Origin: Peptococcaceae bacterium BRH_c23
Lineage (GTDB): Bacteria; Bacillota_B; Desulfitobacteriia; Desulfitobacteriales; Desulfitobacteriaceae
Assembly: GCA_000961805.1 (NCBI GenBank)
Contig: LADV01000233.1
Coordinates: 1 to 12,073, forward strand
Direction of reading: 5' to 3'
Length of the DNA: 12,073 bases
Under the pieces are notes generated by a model. It had not been told where the DNA came from, ran no database searches, and saw only the letters and a list, made by a program, of their open reading frames with translations. Shown piece by piece: positions 1 through 5,528 of the stretch; positions within the stretch are counted from its first letter, which is position 1, and each line of letters starts with the position of its first letter. Both the position numbers and the translations under genes were made by a program.

Positions 1-707
1 TAGATGCTCGTGATAATACCGCTAAGCAAATCAGCGATATTGAAGATTTGATTCAGAAAAAAGTCAGTGTGATTCTGATTAACCCAACCGACAGTGCAGC
101 GGTTGTATCAGCCGTCGAATCGGCTAACAAAGCCAACATCCCTGTGATCACGGTTGACCGAGCTTCCAATGGCGGCAAAGTGGTTTCCCATATCGCCTCT
201 GATAACGTCAAAGGTGGCAGCATGGCGGCTGATTATATCCTAAAAACCTTAGGCGATAAAGGAAACCTTGTCGAGTTACAAGGGATTGCCGGAACATCAG
301 CAGCACGTGACCGGGGTCAAGGTTTCCATAATGTTGTGGATGGCAAAGCTGGAGTGAAAGTCGTAGCTTCTCAACCTGCCGATTTCGATCGTGCAAAAGG
401 ATTAAAAGTTATGGAAAACATCCTTCAAGGAAATAAAGACATCCAAGCTGTATTCGCCCATAACGATGAAATGGCTCTAGGAGCTCTCAGTGCCATTCAA
501 GCAGCGGGTAAAAGTGACATCATGATGGTCGGTTTCGATGCTACTGATGACGCTGTGAAAGCTGTTAAAGACGGAAAAATGGCAGCCACAGTCGCTCAGA
601 AACCTGATCTGATTGGTAAAACTTCGTTAGAGATCGCCCTGAAAGTAGCTAAAGGGGAGAAAGTCGACGCGAGTATCCCAGTTGAGTTAGAGTTGGTTAC
701 GAAGTAA
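1..707 (+). CDS. rbsB: Ribose ABC transporter substrate-binding protein RbsB, 5' end outside window
   Basis: Periplasmic-binding-protein-type sugar receptor that delivers ribose to the RbsA/RbsC ABC transporter; in a Gram-positive it would be a lipoprotein on the outer face of the membrane. The frame is open from the first bases of the window (first whole codon at base 3), so the CDS enters from upstream; the ATG at 48 is internal. About 234 residues are visible against roughly 296 in E. coli RbsB, so the signal peptide and first strands are missing. Recognisable stretches are LINPTDSAAVVSAV, PVITVDRAS, ASDNVKGG, LQGIAGTSAARDRGQGF, ASQPADFDRAKGL, FAHNDEMALGAL and VGFDATDDA, all typical of RbsB and in the right order. 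It ends in a TAA followed closely by a strong terminator, so it is the last gene of its operon. Its GC content is higher than that of the genes further right. Confidence 0.95.
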   Translation, partial: DARDNTAKQISDIEDLIQKKVSVILINPTDSAAVVSAVESANKANIPVITVDRASNGGKVVSHIASDNVKGGSMAADYILKTLGDKGNLVELQGIAGTSAARDRGQGFHNVVDGKAGVKVVASQPADFDRAKGLKVMENILQGNKDIQAVFAHNDEMALGALSAIQAAGKSDIMMVGFDATDDAVKAVKDGKMAATVAQKPDLIGKTSLEIALKVAKGEKVDASIPVELELVTK

Positions 708-738
708 TCGGGAACAAGAACAAGTATACGAACTAGAG

Positions 739-774
739 AAGAGGTTGGAGCAAATGCTTCAACCTCTTTTCTTA
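739..774 (+). terminator. Rho-independent terminator of the rbs operon
   Basis: A 13-bp stem (739-751 with 756-768, one G-U pair) closes an AAAT loop and runs into TTTTCTTAT. It starts about 30 bases after the rbsB stop, and marks the right edge of the sugar-transport block. Confidence 0.9.
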
Positions 775-1040
775 TAAATGGGAAATAAACTCAGCAGATA
801 ACTGCGATACAAGGGAAGGAGTAGTTCTATTCGATCGGGAAAGACTACCCGCACTTGAGTTTGGTATGTATCTTGATAAAGGGAAGAGTTTGTCGTGAAG
901 AGGAGAGATTACTTGACAGCTATCAGCCATTAATGACTGCTCTGTTAAAAAAAATTATAAACTACTTCATTTAAGTGGGTTTAAGACAAAACCAACTTTA
1001 TTTTATATTGCCAGCCATGGGAGTTGTCTTATGAGGTAAG
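775..1040. other. Non-coding stretch with no recognisable gene
   Basis: No open frame with a ribosome site or a recognisable protein was found on either strand. Composition is mixed, with an A-run near 946-953. It may be decayed DNA between the rbs terminator and the intron-like fragment. Confidence 0.5.
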
Positions 1041-1200
1041 AGTCCTCGATGGTAAAGGTAGCATTAGACTGTAGCATAAAGCAAGGATATCCGTCGCGAG
1101 GTGGAATCTGAAGGTAGGCAGCGTCAAATCCCCGGTCTGAGGACCACTGACCAAGTTGATAAGCCGAGAGGAGCTTACGTTCATCTATATAATCATGAAA
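1040..1200 (+). mobile_element. Probable group II intron 5' (domain I) fragment
   Basis: The stretch around 1088-1175 (ATCCGTCGCGAGGTGGAATC, then TGAAGGTAGGC, CCGGTCTGAGGACCACTGA, ATAAGCCGAGAGGAGC) resembles from memory the domain I region that precedes the reverse transcriptase in many Firmicutes group II introns. No reverse transcriptase or domain V follows; the downstream sequence switches to a regulator gene within about 150 bases. This would be a dead intron remnant. The 73-codon frame running through it (1101-1322) has no ribosome site and no family resemblance and is not called as a gene. Recognition is by pattern only; a structured RNA of another kind is possible. Confidence 0.4.
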
Positions 1201-1263
1201 TTGTCAAGACTTTTTTACGCCGTCATATCATGCACTCGATGTCTTTTCCTCGCCCATCTTTCC

Positions 1264-1292
1264 TTGACATCATTGACAAAACAGTTTTAAAT
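1264..1292 (+). promoter_or_regulatory. Possible sigma-A promoter for the truncated tetR gene
   Basis: Consensus TTGACA at 1264-1269, a 17-base spacer, and TTAAAT (4 of 6) at 1287-1292, about 50 bases before the TTG start. A second TTGACA lies at 1273-1278 but has no well-spaced -10. Confidence 0.35.
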
Positions 1293-1342
1293 ATACATAG
1301 CCATAAGGTGGCACAGGATTAAGAAGAAATGGTGGGATAACA

Positions 1343-1663
1343 TTGGTAAAGTCTGAAGAAATAATCGGGACCCGAGATAGAATAATTTATGCTGCTTTAA
1401 CTCTATTTTCTCAAAATGGATTTAGTGCTACCTCCGTCAGACAGATTGCGCAGGAAGTTGGTATTCGTGAAAGCTCTATATATAACCATTTTAGTAGTAA
1501 GGATGAAATTCTTAAGGAAGTACTGTCCAGCTTCGGATTCGGTTTTGTAAAGACAATATTAGAAAAAGATTATTTAAAAGGGGAAATCAAAGATCCCCAT
1601 GCCTTGTTATCCTCAATTATTGACGACATCAGCCAGATCCCGACCTGTTTCTTAGGGTCGTAG
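1343..1663 (+). pseudogene. TetR/AcrR-family regulator, truncated after the DNA-binding domain
   Basis: The N-terminal 45-55 residues are a clear TetR HTH: an ARDRI-type first helix (TRDRIIYAALTLFSQNGF), TSVRQIAQEVG, then the recognition-helix and wing signature SSIYNHFSSKDEIL. The start is a TTG at 1343 with GGTGGG at 1331-1336 as ribosome site; no ATG or GTG is available upstream in frame. The frame stops at 106 codons, against about 190 for the family. From about 1622 the DNA belongs to an unrelated gene read in another frame, so the ligand-binding and dimerisation domain is lost. What is left could at most make an HTH-only protein; I call it a deletion or fusion relic. The truncation may be real or, less likely, an assembly join. 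Confidence 0.8.
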
Positions 1664-1733
1664 AGAAGCGCGAGGACGAAATTATTGTCAACGGGCCAAG
1701 GCTCACACCATCAGTGCTCCAGTGCAGCTTTGC
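1624..1733 (+). pseudogene. Fragment of an HpaB / 4-hydroxybutyryl-CoA dehydratase-type flavoprotein
   Basis: Read in the frame starting at 1636 (not the TetR frame), the sequence gives DPDLFLRVVEKREDEIIVNG, the stretch in 4-hydroxyphenylacetate 3-hydroxylase and 4-hydroxybutyryl-CoA dehydratase relatives that precedes the GAKAH motif. One missing base near 1693-1697 then shifts the frame; in the corrected frame it continues as AKAHTISAP, as in the family, before the similarity ends. Only about 35 of some 480 residues are present, so this is an internal scrap joined to the tetR stub. Assignment is by motif memory; the exact family member is unclear. Confidence 0.6.
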
Positions 1734-2038
1734 TTAACTTCATTCTAATACCCTTGCTGGCTATGGGGATCAAAGGAGGCTTGATCCGATAGGGTTCTTT
1801 GATGATTATGCTATGGAACATGTTAATCATTTATGACGAACTATGCTTAGGAAAAATCATTGACGAATCAAGAGCCAGATATAAAGCATCAACCAATTAA
1901 TACCCCGTCAAACTCTACAGTATAAGCTGAAAATGTTTAACTTATCATCCCCTGCTAATCGCCAATGAACATCATGGAATCCAATGGGATCACCAAAGGG
2001 TCAATGGTTCACTGAGTAATATCGGTGGAAAGATGCAC
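1734..2038. other. Degenerate stretch, no intact gene
   Basis: Short open frames (for example the one ending in TAA near 1902) have no good ribosome site and no recognisable family. It probably holds the decayed end of whatever gene the following terminator once served. Confidence 0.5.
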
Positions 2039-2089
2039 AAACCAGTAGGTCAATTGCATTAAAATTGACCTACTGGTTTCATTTTTTTC
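2039..2089 (+). terminator. Strong orphan intrinsic terminator
   Basis: A perfect 17-bp stem (2039-2055 with 2063-2079) with a 7-base loop is followed by CATTTTTTTCT. No intact gene ends upstream, so it is left over from a lost gene and now insulates dsdA from read-through. Confidence 0.9.
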
Positions 2090-2127
2090 TATGTGTCTTT
2101 TTGATTGCTGTTTACATAGAAGGAGAA

Positions 2128-2157
2128 TTGACACAATAATGCAATCCGTAGTAGTGT
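2128..2157 (+). promoter_or_regulatory. Possible sigma-A promoter of dsdA
   Basis: Consensus TTGACA at 2128-2133 and TAGTGT (4 of 6) at 2152-2157 with an 18-base spacer, about 48 bases before the dsdA ATG and just after the upstream terminator. The -10 is weak, which would fit an activator-dependent promoter, but no DsdC-like LysR gene is seen nearby. Confidence 0.4.
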
Positions 2158-2204
2158 TATCACAAACGTAAAGAAAGTAAAAATAGAATAGTGAGGGGAT
2201 CAAT

Positions 2205-3551
2205 ATGATTTTAGGAAAAAGTATTGAACTATGGCAGCAGGAGTATCCATTGCTAACTGAAATGATCAATACTAAGGAAGTATTCTGGACAAATCCGAAC
2301 TATCAAGCATATACCGATGCCATTTCAAAGATTCCTTTAACTGAAGAGGATTTATTGGATGCGGAGGAACGACTAAAAAGATTTGCACCTTACATAGCAA
2401 AAGCATTTCCGGAAACAAACGAAAGAAACGGGATTATAGAGTCGCCTACAATCAGAATTCCTCGAATGAAAGAGCATATGGAGGAAATGTTTAACCAAAA
2501 AATAATATGTAAAAACTTGTTGCTAAAGTGTGACAGTCATCTCCCTATTTCTGGGTCAATCAAGGCAAGAGGCGGAATTTATGAGGTGCTTAAGCATGCG
2601 GAAGATTTAGCTTTCGAATTTGGAATGCTTACCAGGGAAGATGATTATTCAATTTTAGACAGCGATAAATTTAAAGAGCTCTTTTCTCACTATTCGATTG
2701 TAGTTGGTTCAACAGGAAATTTGGGATTAAGTATTGGCATAATGAGTGCTAAACTCGGGTTCAACGTAACTGTACACATGTCGGCAGATGCCAAGCAATG
2801 GAAAAAAGACCTTCTCGGAAGTATTGGGGTCACTGTGATTGAATATCTGTCGGACTACAGCAAAGCAGTAGAAGAAGGTAGAAAACAGGCCAAGAAAGAC
2901 CCTAATAGCTATTTTGTAGATGACGAGAATTCTAAATATTTATTCCTAGGATATGCAGTTGCAGCACTTAGATTAAAAGATCAGCTTCAAGAGTTAAATG
3001 TTACTGTGGATGAAAACCACCCGTTATTTGTATACCTGCCCTGTGGTGTCGGAGGAGGACCCGGCGGAGTGGCGTTTGGACTAAAACAAATTTATAAGGA
3101 TCATGTGCATTGCTTCTTTGCTGAGCCCACTCATTCACCTTGTATGTTGATTGGATGCATGATCGGGGAACACGATAAAGTAAGTGTACAGGATTTTGGA
3201 ATTGACAACATCACTGCTGCGGATGGACTAGCCGTGGGCAGAGCGTCAAGATTTGTTGGAAAAACAATGGAAAATTTGTTAAGTGGCATTTACACTGTAA
3301 ACGACAATACGTTATATAGGCTGTTAAGCGCTCTGGCAGATACAGAAGACATATACGTTGAACCTTCAGCACTGGCAGGTGCCCCAGGGGTATTTAAGTT
3401 GTTTATGACGGAAGCAGGGCAAAGATATCTAGAAAATCAAGGTTTAAAAGGCAAAATGCTGAATGCTTCCCATATTGTATGGGCAACTGGCGGCAACATG
3501 GTGCCGGAAGCAGAAATGAATCAATACTACCGAAAAGGTCTAGTACTGTGA
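2205..3551 (+). CDS. dsdA: D-serine dehydratase (D-serine ammonia-lyase), PLP enzyme
   Basis: Cytoplasmic enzyme converting D-serine to pyruvate and ammonia, used to detoxify or feed on D-serine. The 448 residues match the usual DsdA length of about 440. The PLP Schiff-base lysine is K120 in [14 protein letters not shown], close to the equivalent lysine of the E. coli enzyme. Other family marks are the GSTGNLGLS segment, the glycine-rich CGVGGGPGG phosphate-binding loop, [17 protein letters not shown], and the C-terminal [12 protein letters not shown]. The start is the ATG at 2205, preceded by GAGGGG at a good distance. It stands alone, between a terminator and a duplicated non-coding block, rather than in a dsdXA operon. 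No frameshift or missing key residue was seen, so it should be active. It fits functionally with the D-aminoacylase further right. Confidence 0.96.
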   Translation: MILGKSIELWQQEYPLLTEMINTKEVFWTNPNYQAYTDAISKIPLTEEDLLDAEERLKRFAPYIAKAFPETNERNGIIESPTIRIPRMKEHMEEMFNQKIICKNLLLKCDSHLPISGSIKARGGIYEVLKHAEDLAFEFGMLTREDDYSILDSDKFKELFSHYSIVVGSTGNLGLSIGIMSAKLGFNVTVHMSADAKQWKKDLLGSIGVTVIEYLSDYSKAVEEGRKQAKKDPNSYFVDDENSKYLFLGYAVAALRLKDQLQELNVTVDENHPLFVYLPCGVGGGPGGVAFGLKQIYKDHVHCFFAEPTHSPCMLIGCMIGEHDKVSVQDFGIDNITAADGLAVGRASRFVGKTMENLLSGIYTVNDNTLYRLLSALADTEDIYVEPSALAGAPGVFKLFMTEAGQRYLENQGLKGKMLNASHIVWATGGNMVPEAEMNQYYRKGLVL

Positions 3552-3650
3552 TTTGAGGTTATTTTTGCTATGTTTAGAGAGAATACATTGCATAGACAAG
3601 AGAAATTATTTATTAATTTGAGTGCAATGGACCCCCGCTATAAAAAGAGA

Positions 3651-3741
3651 CTGTGTAGTCATGAACAATGGAGAAAATGAGTCTTTCTTACAGAAAAGAG
3701 ATAAGATTGGGCTTTGGAGCTATTTTGGAAAAAAGGCATAA
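3651..3741 (+). pseudogene. Relic 3' end of a MerR-Trm112-methyltransferase fusion gene
   Basis: The frame ending at the TAA 3739-3741 reads CVVMNNGENESFLQKRDKIG and then LWSYFGKKA, matching residues 378-406 of the intact protein at 5529-6749 with L-to-M and G-to-R changes. Nothing of the gene remains upstream of 3651, where sequence similarity stops abruptly. It is an untranslated tail left by a duplication or deletion. Confidence 0.9.
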
Positions 3742-3748
3742 AATAGGT

Positions 3749-3801
3749 AAACATAAAACAAAAAACCTGAAAGTTAACTTCAGGTTTTTTGTTTTATGTT
3801 T
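3749..3801 (+). terminator. Terminator hairpin, repeat copy 1
   Basis: A perfect 23-bp stem (3749-3771 with 3779-3801) with a 7-base loop and A-rich and T-rich arms, so it can act in both directions. It differs from the copy at 6757-6808 but stays fully paired, because a T and an A that pair with each other replace an A and a T. Confidence 0.85.
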
Positions 3802-3823
3802 ATAATTATCTTAATTTTACTAA

Positions 3824-3852
3824 TTGACTTAAAGCAAACTTCATGATTTATA
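3824..3852 (+). promoter_or_regulatory. Promoter-like sequence, repeat copy 1
   Basis: TTGACT at 3824-3829, a 17-base spacer, and TTTATA at 3847-3852 with an upstream TG (extended -10). The counterpart at 6831-6859 precedes the D-aminoacylase gene. Here it could drive the hydrolase at 4129. Confidence 0.4.
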
Positions 3853-3898
3853 CTTTATAAAAGGATAGTTAGGATTTTCAATAAGAGGACTGGAATAA

Positions 3899-4004
3899 TC
3901 TGGGTGGCATCTACGGCCGTAAAGTAGGGAACCAGGAGGCTCCTAGGTTTATTAATGTAGGTGCAGCTTCCAATGAAGAGGCGGAAGCTATGAGTTGTGG
4001 ATAA
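3899..4004 (+). other. Conserved GC-richer leader segment, copy 1
   Basis: Counterpart of 6907-7010, with about six differences over roughly 105 bases. The AGCTTCC/GGAAGCT stem is unchanged; the AACC...GGTT stem is kept while its inner bases change. See the entry for copy 2 for interpretation. Confidence 0.45.
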
Positions 4005-4032
4005 AAATACAAAGTAAATGGGAGATTAATAA

Positions 4033-4092
4033 ATGTTTGATATTTTAATTAAGAACCCTTTAATTTCAACGGTTACAGCATTTTTAAAATAA
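4033..4092 (+). pseudogene. Relic 5' end of a D-aminoacylase gene, 19 codons
   Basis: ATG plus MFDILIKN match the first eight residues of the D-aminoacylase at 7039 (MFDIIIKN), and the GGGAG ribosome site is also copied. After AAGAAC (4056) the sequence diverges to PLISTVTAFLK and a TAA. It could still be translated as a 19-residue leader peptide upstream of the hydrolase, but I see no sign of selection for it. Confidence 0.8.
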
Positions 4093-4128
4093 CTATATAA
4101 CAATAAAAAATACAAGGAGGTTCCCCCC

Positions 4129-5305
4129 ATGATAGTCGAAACCACCCTTTACGTCCTCTCCGCCGTCGCAGTGACAGCCGGTGTCGCCGCCGGTGTGCTC
4201 AAAGTCAGCCGTAACAAGATCAAGCGCGAACTGAAAATCGACACACCGAACGGCATCCAGATTAGCGAAAAGGTCATGATCGGTGGCATCCCGCAGTGGA
4301 TTCAGATCCGCGGCGAAGACCGCGGCAATCCGATCCTGTTCTTCCTCCACGGCGGGCCGGGCGGTGATCAATCTGACACATTTCTACCAGAAGGAATGGG
4401 AAAAGCATTTCACCGTCGTCAACTGGGACCAGCGCGCCTCCGGCAAAACGCGGTTCGAGTCGGATGCGGAGGAAGTGAAGAAGACCATTACGATGGAGCG
4501 CATGATCGAAGACGCATGCGAGGTCGCGAAATACATTCGCAAGCGCATCGGGCAGGATCGCATCGTTGTCCTCGGCCAGAGCTGGGGCAGCGCGCTCGGC
4601 TCGCAGCTCGTGTTGAAATACCCGGAGCTCTTCTCCGCGTTTATCGGCACCGGACAGGTCGTCGACACCACAAAGAATTTTCAGCTCGGCTATGAGCGCG
4701 CGCTGGCCATGTCCGAGGCGGCCGGTGATGAGGCGATGAACAAGAATCTCATCAAGGTCAAGCAACTCGAACGCGAGGGCAAGATCTCCTTCCACGACAA
4801 GGAGTTTCAGAAGGTCTACATCTCCGCAATTACGAAATACGGCATTGCCTCGTTCAAGTTCCGCAACCGCGTAAAGGCTATGCTTTTGTTTCTGCGCATC
4901 ATGCTCACCTCGCCGGAAAACACGGTGTGTGAGGTGCTGCAGCGCAGATTCGGCAAAAAGAACACCGTCAATCTGTTCCTCGATTTCTGCAAGAGCCCTG
5001 AGTTTGATAAGTGGAGGCTGGACGAGCTCGGCACGGAGTTCGCCGTCCCTTATTATCAGATTAACGGCGACAACGACTGGCAGACGCCCTATCCGCTGGC
5101 ACGGGAGTATTACGACCGCGTCGAAGCGCCAAAGAAGTGCTGGTATACGTTGAATGATGCCGGACATGCGGTGCAGTTCGACAACCTAACCGACTTCACA
5201 CGGTATCTGATAGAGATCCGCGCCGAGCTCTTCGGTCAAGATAACCTCATCGGCAAGCTGGGGATGCATCAAGAGGATACCAGGTTGGGCTTGTTGACAA
5301 ACTGA
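4129..5305 (+). pseudogene. Membrane-anchored alpha/beta hydrolase (proline-iminopeptidase-like, S33), frameshifted
   Basis: Alpha/beta hydrolase with catalytic elements in the usual order: oxyanion-hole HGGPGG (4348-4365), nucleophile serine in GQSWGS, an acid in NGDNDWQTP and the histidine in DAGHAVQF. Residues about 5-25 form one hydrophobic segment followed by a basic patch, suggesting an N-terminal membrane anchor. The start is the ATG at 4129 behind an excellent AAGGAGGT. The coding frame changes between 4360 and 4369, right after HGGPGG: the upstream half runs in frame 1 and the rest, from INLTHFYQKEWEKHF on, in the next frame. A 2-base loss or 1-base gain explains this, leaving about 391 residues if corrected. 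Unless it is a sequencing error, the active-site serine is not translated from this start. Its GC is far higher than its neighbours, indicating transfer from another genome. The last residues (from about 5271) are insertion-sequence DNA, so the native C-terminus is probably lost. Substrate unknown. Confidence 0.85.
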
Positions 5306-5406
5306 ATAAAAAGGTACATGCTGAATCATAGTGTTCCGAGTATTTAAAACTCCAGAACACTCTTTTTTTGTGCTATTTGTCAACAAGCCCGGTTAGCTAT
5401 CCTCTT
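5271..5406. repeat. Imperfect long inverted repeat: paired insertion-sequence ends or MITE
   Basis: Two 31-base arms face each other: 5271-5301 and 5376-5406. Each has a 9-base perfect outer part (AAGAGGATA / TATCCTCTT), a 7-base mismatched middle, and a 15-base perfect inner part (GGGCTTGTTGACAAA / TTTGTCAACAAGCCC). The mismatched middle contains GGTT next to the inner repeat on both sides in the same orientation. Either two ends of the same IS type meet here in opposite orientation, or a roughly 104-base MITE bounded by the 15-base repeats (5287-5390) sits between GGTT target duplications inside a small hairpin. The right arm continues into a transposase C-terminus. Confidence 0.75.
5330..5369 (+). 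terminator. Hairpin terminator inside the inverted repeat
   Basis: AGTGTTC (5330-5336) pairs with GAACACT (5355-5361), with an inner GAG/CTC pair, followed by C and seven Ts. It would stop transcription of the hydrolase. Being central in the inverted repeat, it may also be part of the mobile element. Confidence 0.7.
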
Positions 5407-5466
5407 TAAATTTACTGCCAATGCAGTTAGCTTTGCTTGTATTACTCCGTCCCTGTGACATGCAAA
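5383..5466 (-). pseudogene. C-terminal relic of an IS transposase (IS1182-like)
   Basis: On the minus strand this reads HRDGVIQAKLTALAVNLKRI followed by ANRAC and a stop inside the terminal repeat. An IQAxLTAxAxNLKR ending is characteristic of DDE transposases of the IS1182/IS5-like type. The frame runs on upstream to about 5574 without further similarity and overlaps the regulator promoter region, so only the last 25-30 residues remain. Family assignment is by motif only. Confidence 0.5.
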
Positions 5467-5474
5467 TTCGGGTA

Positions 5475-5503
5475 TTGTTAATAATGTCTGGAAATGATAA
5501 AAT
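5475..5503 (+). promoter_or_regulatory. Likely promoter of the MerR-type fusion gene
   Basis: TTGTTA at 5475-5480, a 17-base spacer and TAAAAT (5 of 6) at 5498-5503, with an extended TG at 5495-5496, 26 bases before the ATG. The spacer has MerR-usable length but not the long 19-20-base spacer typical of MerR-activated promoters. Confidence 0.5.
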
Positions 5504-5528
5504 AAACATAATCGTACGGAGGGATGAC

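Larger units (their letters stand above)
3651..4056 (+). repeat. Diverged direct repeat, copy 1 of 2 (partner 6659-7062)
   Basis: This 406-base block aligns end to end, with scattered substitutions and small indels, to 6659-7062. It carries the last 29 codons of the MerR-type fusion gene, its terminator, the promoter-like sequence, the GC-richer leader and the first eight codons of the D-aminoacylase gene. Outside these limits the two loci are unrelated. Copy 2 lies between the intact parents, so copy 1 is the relic. Confidence 0.95.

Noticed and set aside
1101..1322. 73-codon open frame
   Set aside because: No ribosome site, no family resemblance, and its first half overlaps the intron-like RNA sequence.
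2009..2269. 86-codon minus-strand frame
   Set aside because: Runs through the perfect terminator hairpin and the dsdA start; low complexity and no ribosome site.
3749..3801. Long palindrome as a replication origin or recombination site
   Set aside because: Its place just after a stop codon, its A-rich and T-rich arms and the matching copy after the intact gene make a terminator the simpler explanation.
4274..5167. 297-codon minus-strand open frame across the hydrolase
   Set aside because: Antisense shadow of a GC-rich gene; the plus-strand frame has the catalytic motifs and the strong ribosome site.
5421..5528. Upstream extension of the MerR-type protein by 36 codons
   Set aside because: This stretch contains the transposase tail relic and the promoter; the ATG at 5529 has the ribosome site and begins the MerR consensus directly.
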